38,176 nt of DNA from positions 1 through 38,176 of the forward strand of contig JBDKGH010000020.1 of NCBI GenBank assembly GCA_039798265.1. Direction: 5' to 3'. This document shows, piece by piece, positions 23,413 to 31,020 of the stretch. A program made the position numbers and the translations under genes. The stretch comes from JBDKGH01 sp039798265 (lineage in GTDB: Bacteria > Bacteroidota > Bacteroidia > Flavobacteriales_D > Sanyastnellaceae). The notes beneath the pieces were generated by a model that worked only from the letters and a program-made list of their open reading frames with translations, was not told the origin of the DNA and ran no database searches. Within the stretch, counting starts at the first letter, position 1. The number at the start of each line of letters is the position of its first letter.

Positions 23413-26400
23413 TTGAGTTTACGCTCTCTCATATGTACACTAGCCGTCTTCATTTTCGGAGCCTCTTCCGCTTATGCGCAAATTTCCGCTAAACGGGTAA
23501 AAACGTTGCCTTGGGAAGGTAAGCCAATCAAGTTAGATACACTGGTAATAAAACCCACGAGTATTGAGGTGTTTGTTAGTGATTCGTTGCTGAATCCGGA
23601 GCAATATCGTTTTTCATTGTCGGGTTCTCAAATTGAATTTTTCTCGTTAACACCAGGAACAATGGTGACGGTGAACTATGTCGTTTTTCCTGCAGGGCTC
23701 AGCAGCGAGATGCGGAAAAAGGATACCGCAATCATTCGAAAGGAAGGGGCAGATCGTTACGTACCTTATGTAGTGGGTGGTGAAAGAAAAACAAGTGAAC
23801 TTCCAACGCAAAGTGGTCTTACCAAATCAGGATCGATTTCTAGGGGCATTGCTTTTGGTAATGCACAAAACCTGAGCGTTAATTCATCGCTGAATTTGCA
23901 AATGAGTGGATATGTAACGGAGCGTGTTCAACTCCTCGCCTCCGTTACGGACGATAATATTCCCATACAGCCGCAAGGAAACACTCAGCAGTTGCAAGAT
24001 TTTGATCAGGTGTTTATTCAGCTCTTTGATAAAGAAAATAAAGTTATTGCAGGTGACTTTGTGTTGCGCAGACCAGAAGGGTATTTTATGAATTACTTCA
24101 AGCGCGCCCAAGGATCATATTATTTACACGACGAAAGCGCGTCGGAGCAAAAGCAGAATAAGTTAAAAATAGAAGCTTCGGCTTCTATATCGAAAGGACG
24201 CTTTGCACGCAATGTGATTCAAGGGGTGGAAGGTAATCAAGGGCCCTATCGCTTGCAGGGCGACGATAATGAAAGTTTCATTATTGTGCTTGCGGGAACC
24301 GAGGCGGTATACATCGACGGTAAATTATTGGAGCGGGGTCAAGACAAGGACTATGTGATTGATTACAACGCTGCAGAAATCATCTTTACGCCGAAGCAGT
24401 TTATTACCAAAGATCGACGAATAACTGTTGAGTTTCAATACTCCGAAAAAAGGTACGCTCGGCCAATGGTGCAGGTGGGAGTGGTGACAAAAAGAAAGGC
24501 CGCCACTTATTATTTCAATGCCTATTCAGAGAGCGATGCAAAAAACCAACCCCTTCAGCAAGACTTGAGTGACGAGGAAAAGAGAATTCTCAGCGCTGCG
24601 GGTGATGATTTTCTAGGGGCAACCGTGAGTGGATATGACAGTGTAGGCTATAGCAATAACGCGGTGCTTTATCAGCTCACCGATAGTTTAGGTGTAGACA
24701 CCGTATGGGTATATTCTACTAACCCCGACTCCGCGGTTTATCGCGTGTCGTTTACCTTGGTGGGCCAGGGAAATGGAGATTATGTAGAAGACGGATTTAC
24801 GGCCAACGGTCGCAAGTTTAGATGGCTTGCTCCGCAGGAGGTGAACGGCGTAATGGTAAAACAAGGGCAGTATGCTCCAGTAGTATTGCTCACCGCACCA
24901 AAGAAAAGGCAAATGGTGAACGCTGGTTTTCGGTGGAGTAATAAAAAGGAGGCCGTTGGTAGCAAATCAAGTGTTGTAGATGTTTGGGCAGAAGGAGCTC
25001 TGAGCAATACAGATCTCAACACATTTTCTAAACTCAACAACCAAGATAACTTGGGGTATGCAGCGAAGGTTGGCGTGACGAAAGTCGTTCGAAAGAATAA
25101 TAATTACCGGTGGAAACAAGGCCAGTTTCAGCACGAACAGAAATGGACCGGTCAATATGAATACACCAGTATTTTTTTCAATCGCATAGAGCGTTTCAGA
25201 GAAGTAGAATTTGAGCGCAATTGGAACACCTTGTTGATTAATACGGCGAATGATCAGCATTGGGCTGGTGTAGATTTTAGTGATCAGCGAAGTGGGTTTG
25301 GCAAATGGTGGTTAGGGGCAGAAAATTTTACAGTTGGAAAAAACTACGCCGGTTATAAGGCCAAGTTGGGCACTCAAATAGAAACAGAAAAGGGTTGGCA
25401 TTTATTTTCTACAGCATCTGCCCTTAGTACGTCTGGTGATGTGAGATCCATGTTTGTTCGGCACAAAGCCGACTTCAGTAAAACGTGGGGAAACTTTAAA
25501 TTGGGATATCGCGACGAGCACGAGCTCAATCGGTTTTATTTGGGCCAAAACGATTCACTCTCCACCACGAGTTACCAGTTTTACGATTGGGAAATTAACG
25601 CGGGCACTGCGGATACAACACAAAGCAGAATCACCGCTTTCTATCGCAACAGAAGAGATTATAAACCAGATACGGATCGGCTAACGGGAGTCGCAAATGC
25701 AGATCAGTATGGTTTTTCATTGGTAAAAGTATTGCCAAACAAGGATCGTTTGTCAGTAACGGTGAGCAATAGAAGACTACGGGTTGTTGATTCAGAACGA
25801 TTCACGCAGTCGCCAGAAAATACACTGCTAGGTAGAACCGAATATTCGTTCGGTTGGTGGAAAAACGCAGTTCAAGGCTCTATGTTTTATGAAGTAGGAA
25901 GTGGGTTAGAACAGCGCCGGGAGTTTATTTATTTAGAAGTTCCAGCGGGCCAGGGTAGTTTCATTTGGAATGACTATGACAACGACGGGGTGAAAGATTT
26001 AAACGAATTTGAAGTGGCACAATTTGCCTATGAGGCGAATTTCATTCGCAGCTTCATTCAAACAAACGACTACATCAAAACCTATGACAATACCTTTAGC
26101 CAAAGTGTGATGCTAACGCCATCACGTTATTGGAAAAATCCAACAGCTAAAGGTCTGAAATTCTTGAATAAGTTTTCGAACCAGCTCTCCTATAAAATTG
26201 ATCGTAAGACAATGAGAGAAGAAGGTTGGGATCGTTTGAATCCTTTTCTTTCATCCATAGAAGACACCACCCTATTAAGTGTAAATGCTTCCTTTCGACA
26301 AATACTGTTTTTTCAAAAAACAGACCCAACGTTTGGTATGGATCATCAATTTCAAACCATTCGAGGAAAAGCGTTGTTGAGCAATGGCTTTGAGGCAAGG

Positions 26401-26922
26401 TCAGATGATTACCAGCAGATAGCACTGCGGTGGAATTTTGTTTCTTCCTTTACTGCGTTCATGGAAAGCAAATGGGGTTTGCGCTCAGTGGCGAGCGATT
26501 TTTTGGGCGGGCGCAATTATGCTATTCGCTATGTGTCCATAAAGCCGAAAATAACGTGGCAGCCAGGCACTATGGGCAGACTTTCTTTATTAGCTGAATA
26601 CACCGATAAGATAAATAACCTAGCGGGAGAGACCGCGATTATAACAAAGGGCGGTCTGGAGGGTACCTTGAATAGTAGTGAAAAGGGAATCGTTCAAGCA
26701 AGTTTCAATTATTACTTGATTAAGTATAGCGGTGGTTCGGGTGGTTCATTGGCATTTGAAATGTTAGAGAGCCTTACCGCGGGAAGTAACTATGTGTGGA
26801 CTGCGAGTGTGCAGCGCACGGTAGCAAAGAATCTACAGGTAAACCTCACCTATAATGGAAGAAAACCAGAGTCATTGCGAGTGATTCATAGTGGAGGAGT
26901 GCAGGTTAGAGCCTTTTTCTAA
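23413..26922 (+). CDS. Large outer-membrane protein with SprA-like core
   Basis: A 1169-residue exported protein. Start is TTG at 23413: the codon two before it is TAA and no ATG gives the signal peptide (SLRSLICTLAVFIFGASSAYAQ). Residues about 138-235 (SGSISRGIAFGNAQNLSVNSSLNLQMSG, then TDDNIPIQPQGNTQQLQDFDQVFIQL, AGDFVLRRPEGYFMNYFKR) closely echo the repeated motif of SprA, the giant translocon barrel of type IX secretion. SprA is over 2000 residues, so this is a shorter relative and not SprA itself. Near residue 854 DYDNDGVKDLNEFE resembles a calcium loop also found in such proteins. The rest is beta-strand-rich and ends in Phe (VQVRAFF). I infer a large beta-barrel with a secretion or surface role; the function is not known. 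Confidence 0.78.
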   Translation: MSLRSLICTLAVFIFGASSAYAQISAKRVKTLPWEGKPIKLDTLVIKPTSIEVFVSDSLLNPEQYRFSLSGSQIEFFSLTPGTMVTVNYVVFPAGLSSEMRKKDTAIIRKEGADRYVPYVVGGERKTSELPTQSGLTKSGSISRGIAFGNAQNLSVNSSLNLQMSGYVTERVQLLASVTDDNIPIQPQGNTQQLQDFDQVFIQLFDKENKVIAGDFVLRRPEGYFMNYFKRAQGSYYLHDESASEQKQNKLKIEASASISKGRFARNVIQGVEGNQGPYRLQGDDNESFIIVLAGTEAVYIDGKLLERGQDKDYVIDYNAAEIIFTPKQFITKDRRITVEFQYSEKRYARPMVQVGVVTKRKAATYYFNAYSESDAKNQPLQQDLSDEEKRILSAAGDDFLGATVSGYDSVGYSNNAVLYQLTDSLGVDTVWVYSTNPDSAVYRVSFTLVGQGNGDYVEDGFTANGRKFRWLAPQEVNGVMVKQGQYAPVVLLTAPKKRQMVNAGFRWSNKKEAVGSKSSVVDVWAEGALSNTDLNTFSKLNNQDNLGYAAKVGVTKVVRKNNNYRWKQGQFQHEQKWTGQYEYTSIFFNRIERFREVEFERNWNTLLINTANDQHWAGVDFSDQRSGFGKWWLGAENFTVGKNYAGYKAKLGTQIETEKGWHLFSTASALSTSGDVRSMFVRHKADFSKTWGNFKLGYRDEHELNRFYLGQNDSLSTTSYQFYDWEINAGTADTTQSRITAFYRNRRDYKPDTDRLTGVANADQYGFSLVKVLPNKDRLSVTVSNRRLRVVDSERFTQSPENTLLGRTEYSFGWWKNAVQGSMFYEVGSGLEQRREFIYLEVPAGQGSFIWNDYDNDGVKDLNEFEVAQFAYEANFIRSFIQTNDYIKTYDNTFSQSVMLTPSRYWKNPTAKGLKFLNKFSNQLSYKIDRKTMREEGWDRLNPFLSSIEDTTLLSVNASFRQILFFQKTDPTFGMDHQFQTIRGKALLSNGFEARSDDYQQIALRWNFVSSFTAFMESKWGLRSVASDFLGGRNYAIRYVSIKPKITWQPGTMGRLSLLAEYTDKINNLAGETAIITKGGLEGTLNSSEKGIVQASFNYYLIKYSGGSGGSLAFEMLESLTAGSNYVWTASVQRTVAKNLQVNLTYNGRKPESLRVIHSGGVQVRAFF

Positions 26923-26956
26923 AAGAAAAAAGCCCGCGTTACTTATCCGCGGGCTT
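26921..26956 (-). terminator. Minus-strand terminator behind the SprA-like gene
   Basis: AAGCCCGCG (26930-26938) pairs perfectly with CGCGGGCTT (26948-26956). On the minus strand it is followed by TTTTTCTTTT; on the plus strand the following bases (ACCTTACC) are poor in T. It therefore fits best as a terminator of leftward transcription, although it may also weakly stop the plus-strand gene. Confidence 0.7.
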
Positions 26957-26980
26957 ACCTTACCAAAACCAACTATAACC

Positions 26981-27012
26981 AAAAAAGAACCTCGTCAAAA
27001 GGGAGAGACGAG
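26981..27012 (-). terminator. Minus-strand hairpin with T-tract
   Basis: CTCGTC (26991-26996) pairs with GACGAG (27007-27012) over a 10-nt loop. Read on the minus strand it is followed by GTTCTTTTTT, a terminator-like tail, and it lies just behind the 21-codon ORF. Confidence 0.5.
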
Positions 27013-27019
27013 ATGTATT

Positions 27020-27085
27020 TTACTTGTCGTTAAAAACCCAGAAGCCAAGACTTCCGATGGTTTTAGGAGCATTGTTTGTTTTCAT
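27020..27085 (-). CDS. Possible 21-residue peptide ORF
   Basis: Minus-strand ATG at 27085 opens a 21-codon ORF starting MKTNNAPKTIG and ending GFWVFNDK, then TAA. It is followed by two successive hairpins with minus-strand T-tracts, as in a short independent transcript. No convincing -7 box was found upstream, so it could also be a small non-coding RNA or a chance ORF. Confidence 0.3.
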   Translation of the reverse strand: MKTNNAPKTIGSLGFWVFNDK

Positions 27086-27319
27086 GACACAGGTGTTTTT
27101 AGGATTTATTCGAAACAGGTGGTTTGTTAACCATGACCTAAAATTGCATTATATATATAGAGAAGGCAGGCTGAAATGAGGATAAGGTGGCAAAAAGAGG
27201 ATTTTCGGTATTTAGGAATGGAGTAACGGTTTTGGTAGTGGCGAAAGGGGGTTTTCAACTGTTTTTTATAAAAAAAACCCTTAAAAAACAGGCTTTTGAA
27301 AAAACAATGTTGAAAAGTG

Positions 27320-27350
27320 TTTGGTGTTTCGGAAAAAGGTATTATTTTCG
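27320..27350 (+). promoter_or_regulatory. Promoter of rplM-rpsI(-rpsB-tsf)
   Basis: TTTG at 27320-27323, 19-nt spacer and TATTTTCG at 27343-27350, the best-spaced Bacteroidota promoter in the window. It leaves a leader of about 37 nt before the rplM ATG. Confidence 0.7.
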
Positions 27351-27393
27351 CAGCCCGTTTTTCGGGAAAGAAACACGTTAGAAATCAGTAGCA

Positions 27394-27843
27394 ATGGATA
27401 CCTTAAGCTATAAGACATTATCAGCCAACAAAGAGACCGCTAACAAACAGTGGCTTTTGATTGATGCTGAAGGCAAGAATTTGGGACGTTTGGGCAGCGA
27501 AGTGGCATCACTTCTTCGCGGAAAGCACAAGCCATCTTTCACTCCACACGCCGACTGCGGTGACAACATTGTTGTTATCAATGCAGATAAGATTAACCTC
27601 ACCGGTAACAAGTGGGATGAGAAAGTGTACATTCGCTACACTGGCTACCCAGGCGGTCAACGCTTCGCCACTCCAAAGGAGATGATGGCTAAGCATCCAA
27701 CTGCTATGGTTGAGATGGCGGTTCGTGGAATGCTTCCAAAAAACCGTTTGGGACGCGCTGTGTTCCGTAACTTGTATGTATATGCAGGTGCGAACCACGA
27801 GCAACAAGCCCAACAACCAACAGAATACAAACTCAAAGGATAA
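27394..27843 (+). CDS. rplM: 50S ribosomal protein L13 (uL13)
   Basis: Large-subunit ribosomal protein. The 149-residue length and the motifs WLLIDAEGKNLGRLGSEVA, LRGKHKPSFTPHADCGDNIVVINA and MLPKNRLGRAVFRNLYVYAG are family-defining. It leads the conserved L13-S9-S2-EF-Ts block and lies behind a strong promoter. Codon use (CGT, GGT, AAC) is that of a highly expressed gene. Only 14 nt separate it from rpsI. Confidence 0.98.
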   Translation: MDTLSYKTLSANKETANKQWLLIDAEGKNLGRLGSEVASLLRGKHKPSFTPHADCGDNIVVINADKINLTGNKWDEKVYIRYTGYPGGQRFATPKEMMAKHPTAMVEMAVRGMLPKNRLGRAVFRNLYVYAGANHEQQAQQPTEYKLKG

Positions 27844-27857
27844 TCACGATTTAGCCA

Positions 27858-28247
27858 ATGGCATCGTCAACTAATACATCAGGTCGCCGTAAGTGTGCGG
27901 TGGCTCGCGTTTACCTCTCTGAGGGAACCGGCAATGTTACCATTAATGGTAAAGATTACAAGCAGTATTTTCCTACGCTTGTATTGCAGTACAAAGTTCA
28001 ACAAGCATTCAAACTTACTGGTAACGAAGGTAAGTATGATGTGAAAGCTAACCTTGATGGCGGTGGTATCACTGGTCAAGCAGAAGCTCTTCGTCTTGCT
28101 ATCAGCAAAGCGTTGATTGAGTTGAATGCAGAATGGAAATCTGCTTTGAAAGCAGAAGGCTTAACTACTCGCGACCCACGTATGGTGGAACGTAAGAAGT
28201 TCGGTCAACGCAAAGCTCGTAAGCGCTTCCAGTTCTCTAAGCGTTAA
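27858..28247 (+). CDS. rpsI: 30S ribosomal protein S9 (uS9)
   Basis: Small-subunit ribosomal protein whose C-terminal tail reaches the P-site tRNA. The 129-residue sequence has GRRKCAVARVYL at the N-terminus and ends in the diagnostic KKFGQRKARKRFQFSKR, with the terminal Lys-Arg intact. It is co-transcribed with rplM; a 131-nt structured leader separates it from rpsB. Confidence 0.98.
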   Translation: MASSTNTSGRRKCAVARVYLSEGTGNVTINGKDYKQYFPTLVLQYKVQQAFKLTGNEGKYDVKANLDGGGITGQAEALRLAISKALIELNAEWKSALKAEGLTTRDPRMVERKKFGQRKARKRFQFSKR

Positions 28248-28256
28248 TCGCAGAGA

Positions 28257-28341
28257 CGGAACAGCCTGTACGGCTTGTTTAGCATCCAAACTGCCAGGAC
28301 TCATCCGCCCATTATTGTGGGCGGGTGGCTACCAGGTGGTT
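28257..28341 (+). promoter_or_regulatory. Structured leader between rpsI and rpsB (candidate S2 autoregulatory RNA)
   Basis: Two helices can form in this GC-rich spacer. The first is AGCC/GGCT (28263-28275), extendable by four pairs past a bulge. The second has an outer 7-bp stem AACTGCC (28289-28295) with GGTGGTT (28335-28341, two G-U) enclosing a perfect inner stem CCGCCCA/TGGGCGG (28305-28324). Position just before rpsB suggests control by S2, as known for rpsB leaders in other phyla. There is no T-tract, so it is not a simple terminator. Confidence 0.45.
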
Positions 28342-28378
28342 GCATAAGAGAACGTAAACAAGAATTATTAAATAGAAA

Positions 28379-29137
28379 ATGGCAAAAGTTACTTTTGACG
28401 AATTGCTTGACGCAGGTGTACATTTTGGTCACCTTAGCCGCAAGTGGAATCCAAACATGGCTCCTTACATCTTCGGTGAGAAGAAAGGTATCCATATAAT
28501 TGACCTCAATAAAACAGTAGTAAAGCTTGATGAAGCTAGCAATGCATTAAAGCAAATTGCTAAATCAGGTAAGAAGATTCTCTTCGTTGCTACTAAGAAA
28601 CAAGCTAAAGACATTGTTGCAGAACGTGTAGGCGCCATTGGTATGCCTTTCGTTACTGAACGTTGGCCTGGTGGTATGTTGACCAACTTTGTGACCATCC
28701 GTAAGGCTGTGCGCAAAATGTCAAACATCGAGAAAATGGAAACAGACGGTACTGCTGCTACCTTGAGCAAGCGTGAGCGTCTTCAATTGACTCGTACTTA
28801 CCAAAAGATGAACAAGAACTTGGGTTCTATCGCTGATATGAACCGCGTTCCTGCTGCTCTTTTCGTAGTAGATATCATGAAAGAACACATTGCAGTTGCT
28901 GAGGCAAAACGCCTTAACATCCCTGTGTTTGCGATGGTAGATACCAACAGCGATCCACGCAAAGTTGACTTTGCTATCCCTGCAAACGACGACGCTACTA
29001 AGTCTATTTCTAAAATTATGGACGTAGTAATCGAATCTATTGCTGAAGGTTTGGCTGAGCGCAAAGTAGAAAAGGACAAGGGTGAAGATGCTGGCGAATC
29101 AAAAGGTCGTCGCAACAAGGCTAACGCTGAAGCGTAA
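28379..29137 (+). CDS. rpsB: 30S ribosomal protein S2 (uS2)
   Basis: Small-subunit ribosomal protein that stabilises the body/head junction. The 252-residue sequence has FDELLDAGVHFGHLSRKWNPNMAPYIFGEKKGIHIIDL, VATKKQAKDIV, ERWPGGMLTNFVTI and VDTNSDP. The last 25 residues are a charged Lys/Glu/Gly tail that varies in this phylum. It is paired with tsf as in most bacteria. Confidence 0.98.
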   Translation: MAKVTFDELLDAGVHFGHLSRKWNPNMAPYIFGEKKGIHIIDLNKTVVKLDEASNALKQIAKSGKKILFVATKKQAKDIVAERVGAIGMPFVTERWPGGMLTNFVTIRKAVRKMSNIEKMETDGTAATLSKRERLQLTRTYQKMNKNLGSIADMNRVPAALFVVDIMKEHIAVAEAKRLNIPVFAMVDTNSDPRKVDFAIPANDDATKSISKIMDVVIESIAEGLAERKVEKDKGEDAGESKGRRNKANAEA

Positions 29138-29151
29138 GCATTTCTTTACCT

Positions 29152-29168
29152 AGCCTTCATATAAGGCT
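29152..29168 (+). promoter_or_regulatory. Small hairpin between rpsB and tsf
   Basis: AGCCTT and AAGGCT form a perfect 6-bp stem with a 5-nt loop, followed by CCTTTATT. It may act as a weak attenuator or mRNA-stability element between rpsB and tsf. Confidence 0.4.
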
Positions 29169-29206
29169 CCTTTATTCAATGCATCTTTAGAACACAAAAA
29201 AAGAAA

Positions 29207-30040
29207 ATGAGCACAGTTACAATAACCGCTGCAGATGTAAATAAACTTCGCACTATCACTGGTGCAGGTATGATGGACTGCAAAAAAGCACTTGTTGAAG
29301 CCAATGGTGATTTCGACGCTGCTATCGACCTTCTCCGTAAGAAAGGTCAGAAAGTTGCTGCTAACCGTAGCGACCGTGAAGCTTCTGAAGGTTTGGCTCT
29401 TGCTAAATCGAACGACGGCAAATTCGGAGTGATGATCGTTTTGAACTGCGAAACTGACTTCGTTGCGAAAAACGCTGATTTCGGTGCTGTTGCAGAGACT
29501 ATCCTTGATCTAGCTATCGCTAACAATCCAGCTAACGTTGACGCTTTGAAAGCGTTGACCTACCCTGGTTCTGATCTTACAGTGGCTGATAAAATCACTG
29601 AAGAAATCGGAAAAATCGGTGAAAAATTGGATCTTTCTTTCTTCGGCGCTGTAAACGCTGAGAAAGTATATTGCTACAACCACCCAGGTAACAAATTGGC
29701 CGCTATCGTAGGTTTCAACAAAGAAACAAGCGACGAAATGGCGAAAGATGTTGCTATGCAAGTGGCTGCTATGGCTCCAGTTTCTGTTGATGAGTCTTCA
29801 GTTCCTGAAGATGTAAAACAAAAAGAAATTGAAATTGGTAAAGAACAAGCGATTAACGAAGGCAAACCAGCTGAAATGGCTGAGAAAATTGCAATGGGCC
29901 GCTTGAACAAATTCTTCAAAGAAAGCACTTTGTTGAACCAAGAGTTCATCAAAGACAGCAAAATGAACGTTGCTCAGTACTTGAAGACAGCCGACAAAGA
30001 TTTGACTGTTACTTCATTCGTACGTCATTCAATCGGGTAA
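29207..30040 (+). CDS. tsf: Elongation factor Ts
   Basis: Guanine-nucleotide exchange factor for EF-Tu. The 277-residue protein opens with ITAADVNKLRTITGAGMMDCKKALVEANGDFDAAID, and has RSDREASEGLA and MIVLNCETDFVAKN, the EF-Tu-contacting TDFVA block. The tail MNVAQYLKTADKDLTVTSFVRHSIG is typical of the Bacteroidota form. Strong codon bias. A clear terminator follows. Confidence 0.98.
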   Translation: MSTVTITAADVNKLRTITGAGMMDCKKALVEANGDFDAAIDLLRKKGQKVAANRSDREASEGLALAKSNDGKFGVMIVLNCETDFVAKNADFGAVAETILDLAIANNPANVDALKALTYPGSDLTVADKITEEIGKIGEKLDLSFFGAVNAEKVYCYNHPGNKLAAIVGFNKETSDEMAKDVAMQVAAMAPVSVDESSVPEDVKQKEIEIGKEQAINEGKPAEMAEKIAMGRLNKFFKESTLLNQEFIKDSKMNVAQYLKTADKDLTVTSFVRHSIG

Positions 30041-30065
30041 TTTGATCGGTTGAACAAGAAATAAG

Positions 30066-30097
30066 AAACCCGGCCATTAGTGGTCGGGTTTTTTTTT
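30066..30097 (+). terminator. Rho-independent terminator after tsf
   Basis: AAACCCGGCCA pairs with TGGTCGGGTTT (11 bp, one G-U) over a 4-nt loop, followed by nine T. Closes the ribosomal protein/tsf operon. Confidence 0.95.
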
Positions 30098-30228
30098 GAC
30101 TAAAATTTTGTTTTTCAATATTGAAGCGGTTGAAAATCAGATGGTCATAAACTTTTGACAGATTGGTTGGTTTTCAAACTATAGAAGTAATCAACCTTAT
30201 TTAGAGTATATCTAAATGCTATTGAAGA

Positions 30229-30259
30229 TTGGCGCTTTGACAATCGGCACTTAACTTCG
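30229..30259 (+). promoter_or_regulatory. Promoter of sdhCAB
   Basis: TTG at 30229-30231, 20-nt spacer and TAACTTCG at 30252-30259 (one mismatch to TAnnTTTG); the sdhC ATG is 37 nt downstream. Confidence 0.5.
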
Positions 30260-30296
30260 TGGCGCGAAAAAATAAACAACCTGTAAGCACACAATT

Positions 30297-30989
30297 ATGG
30301 CATCGGGACTTTTTAAATCTTCACTCGTAAAGAAATTTTGGATGGCCTTGACGGGTCTATTCCTCATTACTTTCTTGGTGGTTCACGCCGCGATCAATGC
30401 AATGATCTTTTTCAATGACGGCGGCGCTACATTCAATCAATGGGGCCACTTTATGGGCACCAACTTAATCATTCGCACCATGGAAATTGGGCTCTTTTTG
30501 GGCTTGATTATTCACATCGTTGATGGTTTGATGTTGTATTTCCAAAACAGAAAGGCGCGCCCAGTGAAATATGCTTATGAAAAGGCATCGGCAAGTAGCA
30601 AATGGTACTCACGCAGCATGGCCCTTTTGGGAACACTCATTTTGTTGTTCTTGGTTTTACACCTTGCGCATTTCTGGGTGAAAACACGCATAACAAGCTT
30701 AACTGTTCCTAATGATGTGGCGATCGTTGATGGCCATGAAGTAGAGAATCTGTTTGCAGAAATGCTTGTCGTATTTAGTGATCCAATCGTAGTTATCGTT
30801 TACGTTTTGGGTTGTTTCTCGTTGTTCTGGCATTTACTGCACGGCTTCCGCAGTGCGTTTCAATCTTTAGGGTTGAATCATAGCAAATACAAAGGAGCAA
30901 TTGCCGTAAGCGGTGATGTCTTCTCGATCGTTATTTCTATTTTGTTTGCTAGTATGCCTGTGGCGATGTACCTAGGTCTAGTATCATAA
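30297..30989 (+). CDS. sdhC: Succinate dehydrogenase cytochrome b subunit (b558 type)
   Basis: Membrane anchor that carries heme b and passes electrons to menaquinone. The 230-residue protein has five hydrophobic helices, the layout of B-type succinate dehydrogenase/fumarate reductase. Candidate heme histidines sit in or near helices (VVHAAIN, GLIIHIVDG, LHLAHFWV, FWHLLHGF). It is the first gene of an sdhC-A-B operon, 31 nt before sdhA. The single anchor subunit and gene order are typical of Bacteroidota and Epsilonproteobacteria-like enzymes. Confidence 0.95.
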   Translation: MASGLFKSSLVKKFWMALTGLFLITFLVVHAAINAMIFFNDGGATFNQWGHFMGTNLIIRTMEIGLFLGLIIHIVDGLMLYFQNRKARPVKYAYEKASASSKWYSRSMALLGTLILLFLVLHLAHFWVKTRITSLTVPNDVAIVDGHEVENLFAEMLVVFSDPIVVIVYVLGCFSLFWHLLHGFRSAFQSLGLNHSKYKGAIAVSGDVFSIVISILFASMPVAMYLGLVS

Positions 30990-31020
30990 TTCAGTATTAT
31001 AAACCCTTCAAGCATCGAAC

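Larger units (their letters stand above)
26957..27393. other. Intergenic region with minus-strand mini-gene and rplM promoter
   Basis: These 437 nt hold no normal-size gene. The left half has a 21-codon minus-strand ORF followed by two hairpins oriented as minus-strand terminators. The right half is AT-rich, with homopolymer A and T runs, and ends in the rplM promoter and leader. A possible 64-residue GTG-started frame at 27187-27381 is lysine- and phenylalanine-rich and runs through the rplM promoter, so I do not call it. Confidence 0.5.

Noticed and set aside
27187..27381. 64-codon GTG-started frame before rplM
   Set aside because: It is Lys/Phe-rich with homopolymer runs and covers the rplM -33/-7 promoter; no family resemblance.
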